Shown here: positions 1 through 7,985 of the stretch, piece after piece
Position numbering within the stretch: position 1 is the stretch's first letter
Layout of the letters: each line of letters opens with the position of its first letter
Assembly: GCA_051155755.1 (NCBI GenBank)
Contig: DAXETY010000061.1
Location: 1 to 24,513 of the forward strand
DNA from: DAXETY01 sp051155755
GTDB taxonomy: Bacteria; Desulfobacterota; Desulfobacteria; Desulfobacterales; SG8-13
DNA: 24,513 nt
Direction: 5' to 3'
Position numbers and translations under genes: made by a program
The notes under the pieces: generated by a model
Told to the model about the DNA's origin: nothing
The model's input: the letters and a program-made list of their open reading frames with translations, nothing else
Database searches by the model: none

Positions 1-11
1 CCTGCGAGCTC

Positions 12-695
12 ATGAGGCTGTTCGAAGACCGACCATTGCCGCGTCTCACCGCCTGTGTCGACGAAGTGGGCCGCGGTCCGCTGGCCGGCCCGGTGGTTTC
101 GGCGGCTGTGATGCTGCCCTCCCGGTTTCGGGATCCGGGGATCGCCGATTCTAAATCGCTGCGTCCGGAAAAACGCGCCGAGCTTTATCCGATCCTGTAC
201 CGTCTGGCCCTGTCCGTCGGTATCGGTATCGTGGATCCGATTGAAATCGACCGGATCAATATTCTGCGTGCTTCCCTGCTTTCCATGGCCATGGCCGTGG
301 CCAATCTGAAACCCGCCGCAGATTGTTTGCTGGTGGACGGCAATCACTGTATTCCCAGCGAGGTTCATCAAATCGCCGTCGTTGCCGGCGATCGCCGCAG
401 CATTTCGATTGCGGCCGCCTCCATCATCGCCAAAGTCACCCGCGACCGGCTGATGGAACGCTATGATGCGGATTACCCTCAATACGGGTTCGGTCATCAC
501 AAGGGTTACGCCACCCGGGAGCACCTGGCGGCAATCCGCGAAAACGGCTGCTGCCCGTGGCATCGGCGCAGCTTCAACGGAGTTCGGCAATATTTTCTGC
601 TGCGCCGTGAGGTGCAACTCGAATTCCAACTGCCCGCGCACGACAGAGACACCCACCATGACAATCCCGCGCATTCAGCTCGGAAAGACCGGTGA
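12..695 (+). CDS. rnhB: Ribonuclease HII
   Basis: Predicted to cleave the RNA strand of RNA-DNA hybrids and to start removal of ribonucleotides misincorporated into DNA. The RNase HII active-site block VDEVGRGPLAGPV lies near the N-terminus (acidic pair D17, E18). LLVDGNH supplies D109 and the AKVTRDR segment supplies D145, completing the usual four carboxylates. The signature HHKGYATREHL follows at about 162-172. At 227 residues it is slightly longer than the typical ~200: the last ~30 residues are an unconserved-looking tail read through the start of the next gene. The reading frame is open to the left edge of the window, so the true start could lie upstream. It overlaps yraN by 38 bp, as expected for this housekeeping cluster. 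Confidence 0.95.
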   Translation: MRLFEDRPLPRLTACVDEVGRGPLAGPVVSAAVMLPSRFRDPGIADSKSLRPEKRAELYPILYRLALSVGIGIVDPIEIDRINILRASLLSMAMAVANLKPAADCLLVDGNHCIPSEVHQIAVVAGDRRSISIAAASIIAKVTRDRLMERYDADYPQYGFGHHKGYATREHLAAIRENGCCPWHRRSFNGVRQYFLLRREVQLEFQLPAHDRDTHHDNPAHSARKDR

Positions 696-1029
696 GTCGA
701 TTGCCGCCCGGCACCTGGAGCAACGCGGCTATCGAATCCTGACACGCAATTATCGCAGCCCGGCCGGCGAAATCGACATCGTCGCCCGCCAGGGCGAAAC
801 CATCGTATTCGTGGAAGTCAAAACCCGGCGCAGCCAACGATTCGGACACCCGAAGGCGGCCGTAACCCCGGCCAAGCAGCGCAAAATCTCCATGGCCGCC
901 CTGCACTACCTGAAATCGCAAAACCAGCTGCAGGCCCGGTCCCGCTTCGACGTCGTCACCATTCTGCCCAAAGGAGATTCCAGCCAAATCGAGCTGATCC
1001 AAAATGCTTTCGAACTCGCCTACGAATAA
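658..1029 (+). CDS. yraN: YraN/UPF0102 family putative endonuclease-like protein
   Basis: A 123-residue member of the YraN (UPF0102) family, which has a restriction-endonuclease-like fold. Its exact cellular role is not established. The N-terminal GKTGESIAARHLEQRGY block and the core pattern GEIDIVARQGETIVFVEVKTR are visible. They place the nuclease-type acidic and lysine residues at about E38, D40, E53 and K55. The frame stays open about 65 codons further upstream, but that part is a shadow of rnhB. The ATG at 658 gives the normal family length and begins the conserved part after about 9 residues. It overlaps rnhB upstream by 38 bp and rsmI downstream by 26 bp, so translation is probably coupled. 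The rnhB-yraN-rsmI order is common in bacteria. Confidence 0.93.
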   Translation: MTIPRIQLGKTGESIAARHLEQRGYRILTRNYRSPAGEIDIVARQGETIVFVEVKTRRSQRFGHPKAAVTPAKQRKISMAALHYLKSQNQLQARSRFDVVTILPKGDSSQIELIQNAFELAYE

Positions 1030-1909
1030 TCCGGGCATCTTATATGTCGTCGCCACGCCTGTGGGAAGCCGCGACGACATTACCCTGCGGGCGCTGCGCA
1101 TTCTGGGAGAGGTCGATCTGGTCGCAGCCGAGGACACCCGGCATACCGGCCGCCTGTTGAAACATCACGGCATCCGGACGCGATTTGTCGCCTACCATGA
1201 GCACAACGAAACACGCCAGACGCCGATCCTGTTGAAAAAACTGCAGCGGGGACAAAGCGTCGCCCTGGTATCCAGTGCCGGCACGCCGACGATTTCCGAT
1301 CCGGGCTATCGGCTGGTCGAGGCGGCGACATCGGCCGGTATTCAAGTGGTTCCGGTTCCGGGCGTCTGCGCGGCCGTTGCCGCGCTGAGTGCATCCGGGC
1401 TGCCGACCGACAGTTTCTTGTTCGTCGGCTTTCCCCAACGCAAAACCAGCCGGCGTACCCGGCAGCTGCAGGCATTGGCAGACGAACCGCGAACGGTTAT
1501 ATTCTACGAATCCCCGCGCCGCCTGGTTGCGCTGATCGAAGAACTGGCCGGAGTTTTCGGTGATCGGCGTGCCGTGCTCGCCCGCGAGGTGACCAAACGC
1601 TACGAGGAGTTTCTGCGGGGAAGCCTGGTGGAACTGAAAAACCGGTTGCGCCGGCGCCCGGAAATCAAAGGCGAATGCACCCTGCTGGTGGAGGGTTGTG
1701 CCGCGATTGAATTCGAAACGGGTGATCCCCTGCCGCCACAGGTAATCGCCGAACTGCAGCGTCGCCTGCATGCAGGAGAGATGCCGTTGGCCAAACTGGT
1801 CCGGCAAATGTCCACCAAGTACAAGTTGCCGCGCAACCGCCTGTATGAAGCAGCGCTGACCGCCCAGCAAAACCGAGATGAAAGGAATCACCGCAATGGA
1901 TCCGCTTGA
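1004..1909 (+). CDS. rsmI: 16S rRNA (cytidine(1402)-2'-O)-methyltransferase
   Basis: RsmI methylates the 2'-O of C1402 in the decoding centre of 16S rRNA using S-adenosylmethionine. The tetrapyrrole-methylase-type fold is evident from LYVVATPVGSRDDITLRAL (residues about 13-31), VAAEDTR (40-46), the glycine-rich SAGTPTISDPGYRLV block (91-105), VPVPGVCAAVAALSASGLP (117-134) and VIFYESPRRL (165-174). At 301 residues it is slightly longer than the usual ~280, mainly from a short N-terminal extension and a basic C-terminal tail. The first acidic residue of the usual DAGTP motif is serine here. The gene starts inside the end of yraN and ends inside the start of the acyl-CoA synthetase gene. Confidence 0.95.
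   Translation: MLSNSPTNNPGILYVVATPVGSRDDITLRALRILGEVDLVAAEDTRHTGRLLKHHGIRTRFVAYHEHNETRQTPILLKKLQRGQSVALVSSAGTPTISDPGYRLVEAATSAGIQVVPVPGVCAAVAALSASGLPTDSFLFVGFPQRKTSRRTRQLQALADEPRTVIFYESPRRLVALIEELAGVFGDRRAVLAREVTKRYEEFLRGSLVELKNRLRRRPEIKGECTLLVEGCAAIEFETGDPLPPQVIAELQRRLHAGEMPLAKLVRQMSTKYKLPRNRLYEAALTAQQNRDERNHRNGSA
1881..1887 (+). promoter_or_regulatory. Ribosome binding site deciding the acyl-CoA synthetase start
   Basis: AAAGGAA with an 8-base spacer before the ATG at 1896. It lies downstream of the alternative in-frame ATG at 1878, which has no comparable site. The site is inside the rsmI coding sequence. Confidence 0.65.
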
Positions 1910-4055
1910 CGCCATATTCTCGCCCCAATCGGTGGCCGTGGTCGGGGCCTCCACCACGCCGGGTAAAGTCGGTCACGACATATTCGTCAACATCCTGAAA
2001 GGCGGCTACCAGGGCACGCTCTACCCGGTGAACCCCAAAGCCCGCCGTATCAGCAGCGTGCGGGCCTATCCGAATCTTTCCGAAATCCCCGATCCCGTCG
2101 ATCTGGCCATGATGGTTCTGCCGCCGAAACCGGCCCTGAGTGCGGTGGAAGAGGCGGTAGAGCGCGGCGTGAAAGGCATCGTCATCGTTTCGGCCGGATT
2201 CCGTGAGGTCGGCCAGGAAGGTCGCCGCATCGAAGACCGGATTGTGGCAGTATGCCGGGAAGCCGGTGTGCGCGTCATCGGGCCCAACTGCCTGGGGGTG
2301 ATCAATCCGAGTCCGGCGGTGCGCTTGAACGCCAGCTTTTCTTCCCGCATGCCCGAGTCGGGCAATGTTTCCTTCATATCCCAAAGCGGTGCACTCTGCA
2401 CGGCCGTGCTGGATTTTGCCGCCGACCGCGAGTTCGGATTTTCCAAGTTCATCTCCATCGGCAACAAGGCCGACGTCGACGAACTCGACCTGCTGCACTA
2501 TTTCCATCAGGACAAGGAAACCGAAGTGATCATGATCTATCTGGAAGAGCTGCGGCGGGGTCCGGAATTTATCCAGGCGGTCAAGGAAATCACCTGCGGG
2601 GATTTCCGGCCCACTCCGGTCCTGGTGATCAAGTCGGGCCGCACGACCGCCGGGGCTCAGGCGGCGGCCTCCCATACCGGAGCGCTGGCCGGTACCGAAG
2701 GCGTCTACAACGCCATTTTCAAACAGGCCGGCATCATCCGGGTGGAATCCATCGACGAGTTGTTCGATTACGCCAGTGCCTTTGCCTATAAAAACGAAAG
2801 CGAATTGGGCAAACTGCGTCGGAAGGTGCCCCATGGCAACCGGGTGGCCATCGTCACCAATGCCGGGGGACCCGGCATTGTGGCCACCGATGTGACGGTT
2901 TCATCCGGTTTGCGCCTGGCCGAATTCAACCCCGAGACGGTGGAAACGCTGGTCAGCCACCTGCCGACCACCGCCAACGTACACAACCCGGTGGACGTCA
3001 TCGGTGACGCCGCTCCGGACCGATACGAAAATGCCCTCGCGGCCGTAATTCGGGACGAGGGCGTCGACGGCGCGCTGGTCATTCTGACACCGCAGTCGAT
3101 GACCAATGCCTTCGGCACCGCCGAAGCGATTCTGCGGATTGCACGACGTTCCCACAAACCGGTCATCTGCTGCTTTATGGGCATCATTGACGTATCCAGG
3201 GGCGTAAAATACCTGCAGGAGCACGGCATACCCGTATTTCGTTTCCCGGAAAATGCCGCCAAAGCCTTCGGCGCCCTCTACCGTTATTCACGCTGGCTGA
3301 ACCGCCAGCATCTGGCCCAGTTCGAACTGCAACACGACCGCAAAACCGCCGATGAGATCATCGCCCGGGCCCTGGAAGACGGCAAAACCCGTATTGGGGA
3401 GTTGATCGGCAATCCATTGCTCGAGTGTTATGGATTCAACGTGCTGCCGACCCACCTGGCCCGCAACGAAGCCGAGGCCGCCGATATCGCCGCGGAGATC
3501 GGTTTCCCGGTGGTCATGAAAATCGTCTCCGAGCAGATTTTGCATAAAACCGATGCAGGCGGCGTGGCCATCGGCCTGCAGAATGCCGACGAGGTGCGCA
3601 CCGCATTTCAAACGATCCTGGAACGGGCCCGGAAGTACGACCCGGAGGCGGAAATCGACGGAATTCTCGTCCAGAAAATGGCTCCCGCCGGCGAAGAAGT
3701 CATTCTGGGCGCCAAACGTTACGATGTTTTCGGCCCCCTGTTGATGTTCGGCATCGGCGGTATTTTCGTGGAAGTCTTTCAGGATGTCGAGTTTCGCCTG
3801 GCCCCCATCGGCCGCAACGAAGCCCGCCGAATGATTCGCACGATCAAAGGCTACAAGCTGCTGCGGGGGTTTCGCAATCGTCCCCAAACCGACATCGAAC
3901 GGTTGGAACAGGCCCTGGTCTCTCTTTCGAACATGGTGATCAACCATCCGGAAATCATCGAACTGGACATCAATCCGCTGCTGGTGCATCCCGCCGGGGA
4001 GGGAATCACGGTGGCCGACTGCCGCATGATTTTAAAAACCCGGGAAAACAGCTGA
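1896..4055 (+). CDS. ADP-forming acetyl/acyl-CoA synthetase, fused alpha-beta subunits
   Basis: A 719-residue protein of the NDP-forming acyl-CoA synthetase family, which interconverts acetyl-CoA (or another acyl-CoA) + ADP + Pi with the acid + CoA + ATP. The N-terminal CoA-binding domain starts with PQSVAVVGASTTPGKVG. The succinyl-CoA-ligase-like region includes IGPNCLGVINP and SQSGALCTAVLDF. The phosphohistidine loop ASHTGALAGT places the expected catalytic histidine at H260. The C-terminal part (about 490-715) is an ATP-grasp domain (PVVMKIVSEQILHKTDAGGV, LLMFGIGGIFVEVFQDVEFR, ELDINPLLV). No GNAT domain is fused, which argues against a Pat-type protein acetyltransferase. An ATG at 1878 is also in frame, but AAAGGAA at 1881-1887 lies 8 bases before the ATG at 1896. 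Substrate preference cannot be read from the sequence. Confidence 0.9.
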   Translation: MDPLDAIFSPQSVAVVGASTTPGKVGHDIFVNILKGGYQGTLYPVNPKARRISSVRAYPNLSEIPDPVDLAMMVLPPKPALSAVEEAVERGVKGIVIVSAGFREVGQEGRRIEDRIVAVCREAGVRVIGPNCLGVINPSPAVRLNASFSSRMPESGNVSFISQSGALCTAVLDFAADREFGFSKFISIGNKADVDELDLLHYFHQDKETEVIMIYLEELRRGPEFIQAVKEITCGDFRPTPVLVIKSGRTTAGAQAAASHTGALAGTEGVYNAIFKQAGIIRVESIDELFDYASAFAYKNESELGKLRRKVPHGNRVAIVTNAGGPGIVATDVTVSSGLRLAEFNPETVETLVSHLPTTANVHNPVDVIGDAAPDRYENALAAVIRDEGVDGALVILTPQSMTNAFGTAEAILRIARRSHKPVICCFMGIIDVSRGVKYLQEHGIPVFRFPENAAKAFGALYRYSRWLNRQHLAQFELQHDRKTADEIIARALEDGKTRIGELIGNPLLECYGFNVLPTHLARNEAEAADIAAEIGFPVVMKIVSEQILHKTDAGGVAIGLQNADEVRTAFQTILERARKYDPEAEIDGILVQKMAPAGEEVILGAKRYDVFGPLLMFGIGGIFVEVFQDVEFRLAPIGRNEARRMIRTIKGYKLLRGFRNRPQTDIERLEQALVSLSNMVINHPEIIELDINPLLVHPAGEGITVADCRMILKTRENS

Positions 4056-4064
4056 CAGACCCTC

Positions 4065-4086
4065 TGCGCCATTGCCCAAAGGCGCA
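4065..4086 (+). terminator. Weak hairpin just after the acyl-CoA synthetase gene
   Basis: A 6-bp stem TGCGCC/GGCGCA with a 10-base loop starts 9 bases after the stop codon. There is no T-run after it, so termination by this hairpin alone is uncertain. It may act together with the longer hairpins that follow at 4103-4149. Confidence 0.3.
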
Positions 4087-4088
4087 AT

Positions 4089-4149
4089 TCATTCTTGCCT
4101 AAACCGGGTGCTACTGCACCCGGTGCAACACGAAATTCGTTGCACCGGG
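4089..4149 (-). repeat. Partial inverted copy of the multi-hairpin intergenic element
   Basis: Read on the minus strand, 4129-4089 matches the end of the element at 5357-5480: TTGCACCGGGTGC, a short loop, GCACCCGGTTT, then GGCAAGAATGA. The perfect 9-bp stem is 4103-4111/4116-4124. A second perfect 11-bp stem (4119-4129/4139-4149, loop 4130-4138) shares bases with it, so the two hairpins exclude each other. The first three hairpins of the full element are not recognisable here. The rest of the gene-free stretch up to 4219 shows nothing I can name. Confidence 0.65.
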
Positions 4150-4219
4150 GCAAAGACGATTTCACCGGTGCGGCAACCTCGACATCCGTTCAATTTCGGG
4201 CTACAATAGATCCCTGGAA

Positions 4220-4510
<291 letters not shown>

Positions 4511-4519
4511 ACGGCCATG

Positions 4520-4526
4520 AAAGGAA
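4520..4526 (+). promoter_or_regulatory. Ribosome binding site deciding the lipoprotein start
   Basis: AAAGGAA with a 5-base spacer before the ATG at 4532. It lies after the alternative in-frame ATG at 4517 and supports the shorter protein, which also has the more regular signal peptide. Confidence 0.6.
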
Positions 4527-4531
4527 CGCAA

Positions 4532-5347
4532 ATGGGCCGAAGCGTCTTTCTCGGGTGGGTTGCGGTCACTGCCGCTGCTTGCCTGATGTCCTGCGCGGTA
4601 TACGATACCCTGAAAAATCTCCCCAACCAATCAGGAACGGTCGCCGAACAGCAACCCACGCATCAAGAGCTGGAGCAGCAGCAGGCGGCGATGGCGAAAC
4701 TCGAATCCGAAAATCGATGGCTGATGAAGGAAGCCACTGCCCTGCGATCGGAAAATGAAGTCATTTCCGCCACCAACCAGAAGCTGACGGAAAGCCTTAA
4801 AAACCTGACCAAACAGCTGCAGGTCATCAAATCGGAACTCGATCGCCAGCGTTCGGTCGTTCGAATCCAGAATGAGGTGATCGCTCTGTTGGATGACACG
4901 CGCAACACGATTGCATCCAGTCTGCAGGAGCAGATTGCCGCCGAAAAAATCGAATTCCGGGAAAGCCGGGATCAACTGCGCCTGGTCTTGCTGGACACGA
5001 TCGTATTCGAACCGGGCAGCATGGAACTCACCGCGGAAGGTAAGAAGGTGCTGGCAGCCCTGACCGAATCTTTGCGCGGGCAGTCACAGCCGATCATGGT
5101 GGAGGGCCACACCGACAATCTGCCGATCGGTGCAAGTCTGCGGAAGCGTTTTCCATCGAACTGGGAGCTGTCGGCCGCCAGAGCTGCGGCCGTGGCGCGG
5201 TTTCTGCAGTCAGAGGGGGGCATCAACCCCGGGCGTCTTTCCATTCAGGCCTTCAGCTACCATCGACCGGTTGCCGACAACCGCACCGAAGAAGGACGCC
5301 GCCGGAATCGCCGCATCGAAATCGTGCTGGGCGAGGCCCGCCCGTAA
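4532..5347 (+). CDS. Lipoprotein with coiled coil and C-terminal OmpA/MotB peptidoglycan-binding domain
   Basis: A 271-residue exported protein. The N-terminus (MGRSVFLGWVAVTAAACLMSC) is a short positively charged and hydrophobic signal peptide ending in a lipobox-like LMSC, so it is probably an outer-membrane lipoprotein. Residues about 40-145 are rich in heptad-like E/Q/L/K and predict a coiled coil. The C-terminal ~110 residues are an OmpA-like domain: DTIVFEPGSMELTAEGKKVL, VEGHTDNLPI, FPSNWELSAARAAAVARFL, then GRRRNRRIEIVL, which holds the usual peptidoglycan-binding acidic and arginine residues. The FPSNWELS segment is also typical of MotB-type domains. It probably anchors the outer membrane to the wall. 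The gene sits alone between two direct copies of the hairpin element. An upstream in-frame ATG at 4517 is possible. Confidence 0.85.
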   Translation: MGRSVFLGWVAVTAAACLMSCAVYDTLKNLPNQSGTVAEQQPTHQELEQQQAAMAKLESENRWLMKEATALRSENEVISATNQKLTESLKNLTKQLQVIKSELDRQRSVVRIQNEVIALLDDTRNTIASSLQEQIAAEKIEFRESRDQLRLVLLDTIVFEPGSMELTAEGKKVLAALTESLRGQSQPIMVEGHTDNLPIGASLRKRFPSNWELSAARAAAVARFLQSEGGINPGRLSIQAFSYHRPVADNRTEEGRRRNRRIEIVLGEARP

Positions 5348-5356
5348 TGACCCGAC

Positions 5357-5480
5357 TCAACAACCACCCGCGAAGCGGGTGGCTTGGATTTTCGGCCATA
5401 GGCCGAAAATACAGAAGCACGTTTGTGCTTCGATATTGATCTTGCACCGGGTGCATAGCACCCGGTTTGGGCAAGAATGA
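5357..5480 (+). repeat. Multi-hairpin intergenic element, intact copy
   Basis: Four perfect stem-loops follow one another: 5364-5371/5375-5382 (CCACCCGC, loop GAA), 5388-5397/5401-5410 (ATTTTCGGCC, loop ATA), 5414-5420/5425-5431 (GAAGCAC, loop GTTT) and 5446-5454/5458-5466 (ACCGGGTGC, loop ATA). The conserved tail GGGCAAGAATGA closes the element. It lies between the convergent lipoprotein and sensor kinase genes, starting 9 bases after the lipoprotein stop. No long T-run follows any stem, although the hairpins could still slow or end transcription from both sides. The type is unknown; REP/BIME-like or derived from an IS200/IS605-type end are the nearest known comparisons. Confidence 0.8.
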
Positions 5481-5490
5481 AGGGAAATCC

Positions 5491-7746
5491 CTAACGGGGG
5501 TTGTGCTGTTTGCGTCTGACCGCCTCGTCCGCCAGCAGCAGATCGGTTTCCTGCGGCTGCGAAACCGGCGCCGAATGACCGGAGTCGGTTTCGGCAGCGT
5601 TCTGCGATGCTTGACTTTCAGGGCCTTCGAAAACCGGCAGATACAGGGTGAATGTGGTACCGCTGCCCTTGCGACTCTCCACGCGAATGATGCCCTTGTG
5701 ATTCTTGATGATTCCGTAGGCCGAGGCCAGACCCAAACCGGTCCCCTTGCCGACACCCTTGGTGGTAAAAAACGGTTCGAAGATCCGATCCATGGTTTTG
5801 GGGTCCATGCCGCAACCGGTATCGGAAACGCTCACTTCGACGAACCGTCCTTCCGGCACTTCGTAGGCGCGACAGAAAGCGGCATTCAGGAAGGTTTCCC
5901 GGGCCTTGATGATCAGATCGCCACCGTCGGGCATTGCGTGCCAGGCATTCACATAAAGGTTAATCAACACCTGCTCGATCTGACCGCGGTCGATCCGCGC
6001 TCTGGGCAAACCGTCGGACAGCTGCAGCTGCAGTCGGATTTCCTTGCGGGTACTGATAAACATGCGCGTGGTGTCATCGATCAGGGTTTTTACGCAGGTC
6101 GGCCGCACTTCGTACTTGCCTTTGCGTGCAAATCCGAGCAGTTGACGGGTAAGGTTGGCGGCGCTCATGACCGTCTGTTCGATGCGGTCGACGTGTTTTT
6201 CCAGTGCGCGGGCATCGGATACCTGCATGCGCATCATGGACAATCGCCCCTGAATGCCCATCAGCAGGTTGTTGAAGTCGTGCGCCACACCGCCGGCCAG
6301 GGTGCCGATGGCTTCCATTTTCTGGGCTTGCAGCAACTGTTCCTGCAGCTGGCGCTTTTCTTCTTCGATTTCCACTCGTTTGCGGACGTCCCGGGCCACA
6401 TTCAAAATCACCGATTGGCCCTGGTAGGTGATCGGCCGCGAATGGATTTCGACCGGAATCCGTTCCCCGCCGCAACAATAGTGCTCGGTTTCCAGCTGAA
6501 GCTTGCCGGGGTTTCGACCGGCCTCGCTAAGCTGCTGCAGGATTTTTTCGGCATCGGCATCCGGCAGGATGTCCGAAAGCGCCAATCTAAAAAAGGCCTC
6601 GGGCGGATACCCCAGAAGGGTGTAAGCGGCCGCATTGGCGTCCAGGATACGGCCCTGCTGGTCGAGGATGTAAACCGAATCGTCAACGTTTTCCAGTAAT
6701 TCCTTGTAGCGGGAGCGCTCTTCGGCCTCCCGCAGCTGTGCCAGCATGGTGTCGAAGGCCTGGGACAGTCGGTCGAATTCCCAGTAGGTGCCGCTGATTT
6801 CGAACCGCGGCGGATGTACGCCTTCCGATATCTGGATGGCCTTTCGGGTCATCTCCTGCAGGGGGCGCACCATCCGACGTCCGAACACCAAGGATATGAA
6901 AATCGAAACGGTCAGGATCAGACCGGAAACAACGGCCATCACCAGGGAGATTTTTTGTTTTTCGTCGCTGAGCGGCTTCAATGAGGCCAAAAAATAAAGC
7001 GGCTTTACTGCCGCAATTTTTAGGGCGATGCGATTTCCGTCCAGCACGATCGGTTCGAGGCCGGAATCGATGCCCCGGGTCGCCGCGGATGAAAGCGGCG
7101 GGGTGGCATCGGTGGTCAGTGAGGTCAGATGGTCCTTCCAGCGGAAGGCGAGTTCGCCTTCGTTATTCTGGTCGATGGACTGCAGCAGCTGCAGGTCTTC
7201 GCTCAAATCATACAGGGCATAGGCCGTGCCCATCATACCTTCGGGCTGAATCAACGGGTAGGCAAAGAGCCAGAGCAGACGGATGCGTCTGCCATCCTTT
7301 ACGGTTGCCCCCCGCGGCAGTTCTTCCAGCGAACTCGCGACGACCGTCTGGCTCAGTCCCGGATAGGATTTGGGCAGGAGTGTATGGCCACCTTTTTTTT
7401 TGACAAAAAAATAGGCGCCGCTCTCGGGTGAATAGTTGAGCAGGAGCCGCTCTTCCAGCTGCGGCCCGGCGTCCAGCATCATGGTCACCCGCACCGCGTT
7501 GTCTTCCGCCAGATCACGCAGTCGATTCTGGATGTCGGCAAATCGATTCTGCAGTCGAATCTCGACCTGGCCTTTTTGTGCCCTCAGCTTTTTGCGATAT
7601 TCTCTTTCGACACCGACATTGAAATGGCTGCCCAGAACGACCAGAATGGTAATCACCGATACCGTGGACAATACGACGATCACAGCCGTCAGCAGGGTGG
7701 AAAAGCGACGACGGCTGATCGGTGTTTCACGATATGCCTCGGGCAT
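5491..7746 (-). CDS. Membrane-bound PAS sensor histidine kinase
   Basis: A 751-residue two-component sensor. Transmembrane segments at about 16-40 and 267-289 enclose a ~225-residue periplasmic sensor region (single cache-like domain probable, not assignable from sequence alone). A HAMP linker (about 289-342) and a PAS domain (about 348-455) follow. The HisKA region has the H-box GGVAHDFNN with phosphoacceptor H489. The ATPase domain shows the N box NLYVNAWHAMPDGG, G1 DTGCGMD, F box FEPFFTTK and G2 GKGTGLGLA. After the kinase core the protein continues about 45 residues and ends with ETDLLLADEAVRR, which looks like the first strand and acidic pair of a receiver domain (compare ILLVDDE), then stops. 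No response regulator gene is adjacent. The ATG at 7746 has GGAG eight bases upstream. The ligand is unknown. Confidence 0.9.
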   Translation of the reverse strand: MPEAYRETPISRRRFSTLLTAVIVVLSTVSVITILVVLGSHFNVGVEREYRKKLRAQKGQVEIRLQNRFADIQNRLRDLAEDNAVRVTMMLDAGPQLEERLLLNYSPESGAYFFVKKKGGHTLLPKSYPGLSQTVVASSLEELPRGATVKDGRRIRLLWLFAYPLIQPEGMMGTAYALYDLSEDLQLLQSIDQNNEGELAFRWKDHLTSLTTDATPPLSSAATRGIDSGLEPIVLDGNRIALKIAAVKPLYFLASLKPLSDEKQKISLVMAVVSGLILTVSIFISLVFGRRMVRPLQEMTRKAIQISEGVHPPRFEISGTYWEFDRLSQAFDTMLAQLREAEERSRYKELLENVDDSVYILDQQGRILDANAAAYTLLGYPPEAFFRLALSDILPDADAEKILQQLSEAGRNPGKLQLETEHYCCGGERIPVEIHSRPITYQGQSVILNVARDVRKRVEIEEEKRQLQEQLLQAQKMEAIGTLAGGVAHDFNNLLMGIQGRLSMMRMQVSDARALEKHVDRIEQTVMSAANLTRQLLGFARKGKYEVRPTCVKTLIDDTTRMFISTRKEIRLQLQLSDGLPRARIDRGQIEQVLINLYVNAWHAMPDGGDLIIKARETFLNAAFCRAYEVPEGRFVEVSVSDTGCGMDPKTMDRIFEPFFTTKGVGKGTGLGLASAYGIIKNHKGIIRVESRKGSGTTFTLYLPVFEGPESQASQNAAETDSGHSAPVSQPQETDLLLADEAVRRKQHNPR

Positions 7747-7905
7747 GTGGTTCTCCGCAAAAAATTAAAGACAAATTATTGTAACACATTTGCAGAGCAG
7801 AGAAAAGCCGCGACCGTCGGTCAATCGGCAGTCTGCATTTCCGCTTTGCCGTACATCCGAAAACGGAACCTTCCTCCATCCCCGAAAAGGAATTCGGGAT
7901 TCATT

Positions 7906-7934
7906 TTATCAAAATACGGAAAATGTGCTATAAT
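7906..7934 (+). promoter_or_regulatory. Candidate sigma70-type promoter for the phosphopantetheinyl transferase gene
   Basis: TTATCA (7906-7911) and a perfect TATAAT (7929-7934) are separated by 17 bases. Transcription would begin near 7941, about 45 bases before the start codon and right at a perfect dyad (7948-7962). The lead over other candidates is the exact -10 box; the -35 matches at 4 of 6 positions. Confidence 0.6.
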
Positions 7935-7941
7935 CATAGAA

Positions 7942-7962
7942 AAATTTGAAACGCTGCGTTTC
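7942..7962. repeat. 14-bp intergenic motif with perfect dyad, copy A
   Basis: AAATTTGAAACGCT (7942-7955), one of three exact copies in the window. It overlaps a perfect inverted repeat GAAACGC-T-GCGTTTC (7948-7962). It lies immediately after the TATAAT box, in the leader of the phosphopantetheinyl transferase gene, so it could be an operator or simply a member of the dispersed repeat. Confidence 0.55.
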
Positions 7963-7985
7963 GGCGCGAGCCGATTCAAGCATGG

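Noticed and set aside
463..657. Upstream extension of the yraN frame
   Set aside because: Its translation is the shifted reading of rnhB and lacks family similarity; the ATG at 658 gives the normal length.
5357..5480. Integron attC site or cassette array around the lipoprotein gene
   Set aside because: The RYYYAAC and GTTRRRY core sites are not in the right places and there is no integrase; the four short independent hairpins differ from one long imperfect attC palindrome.
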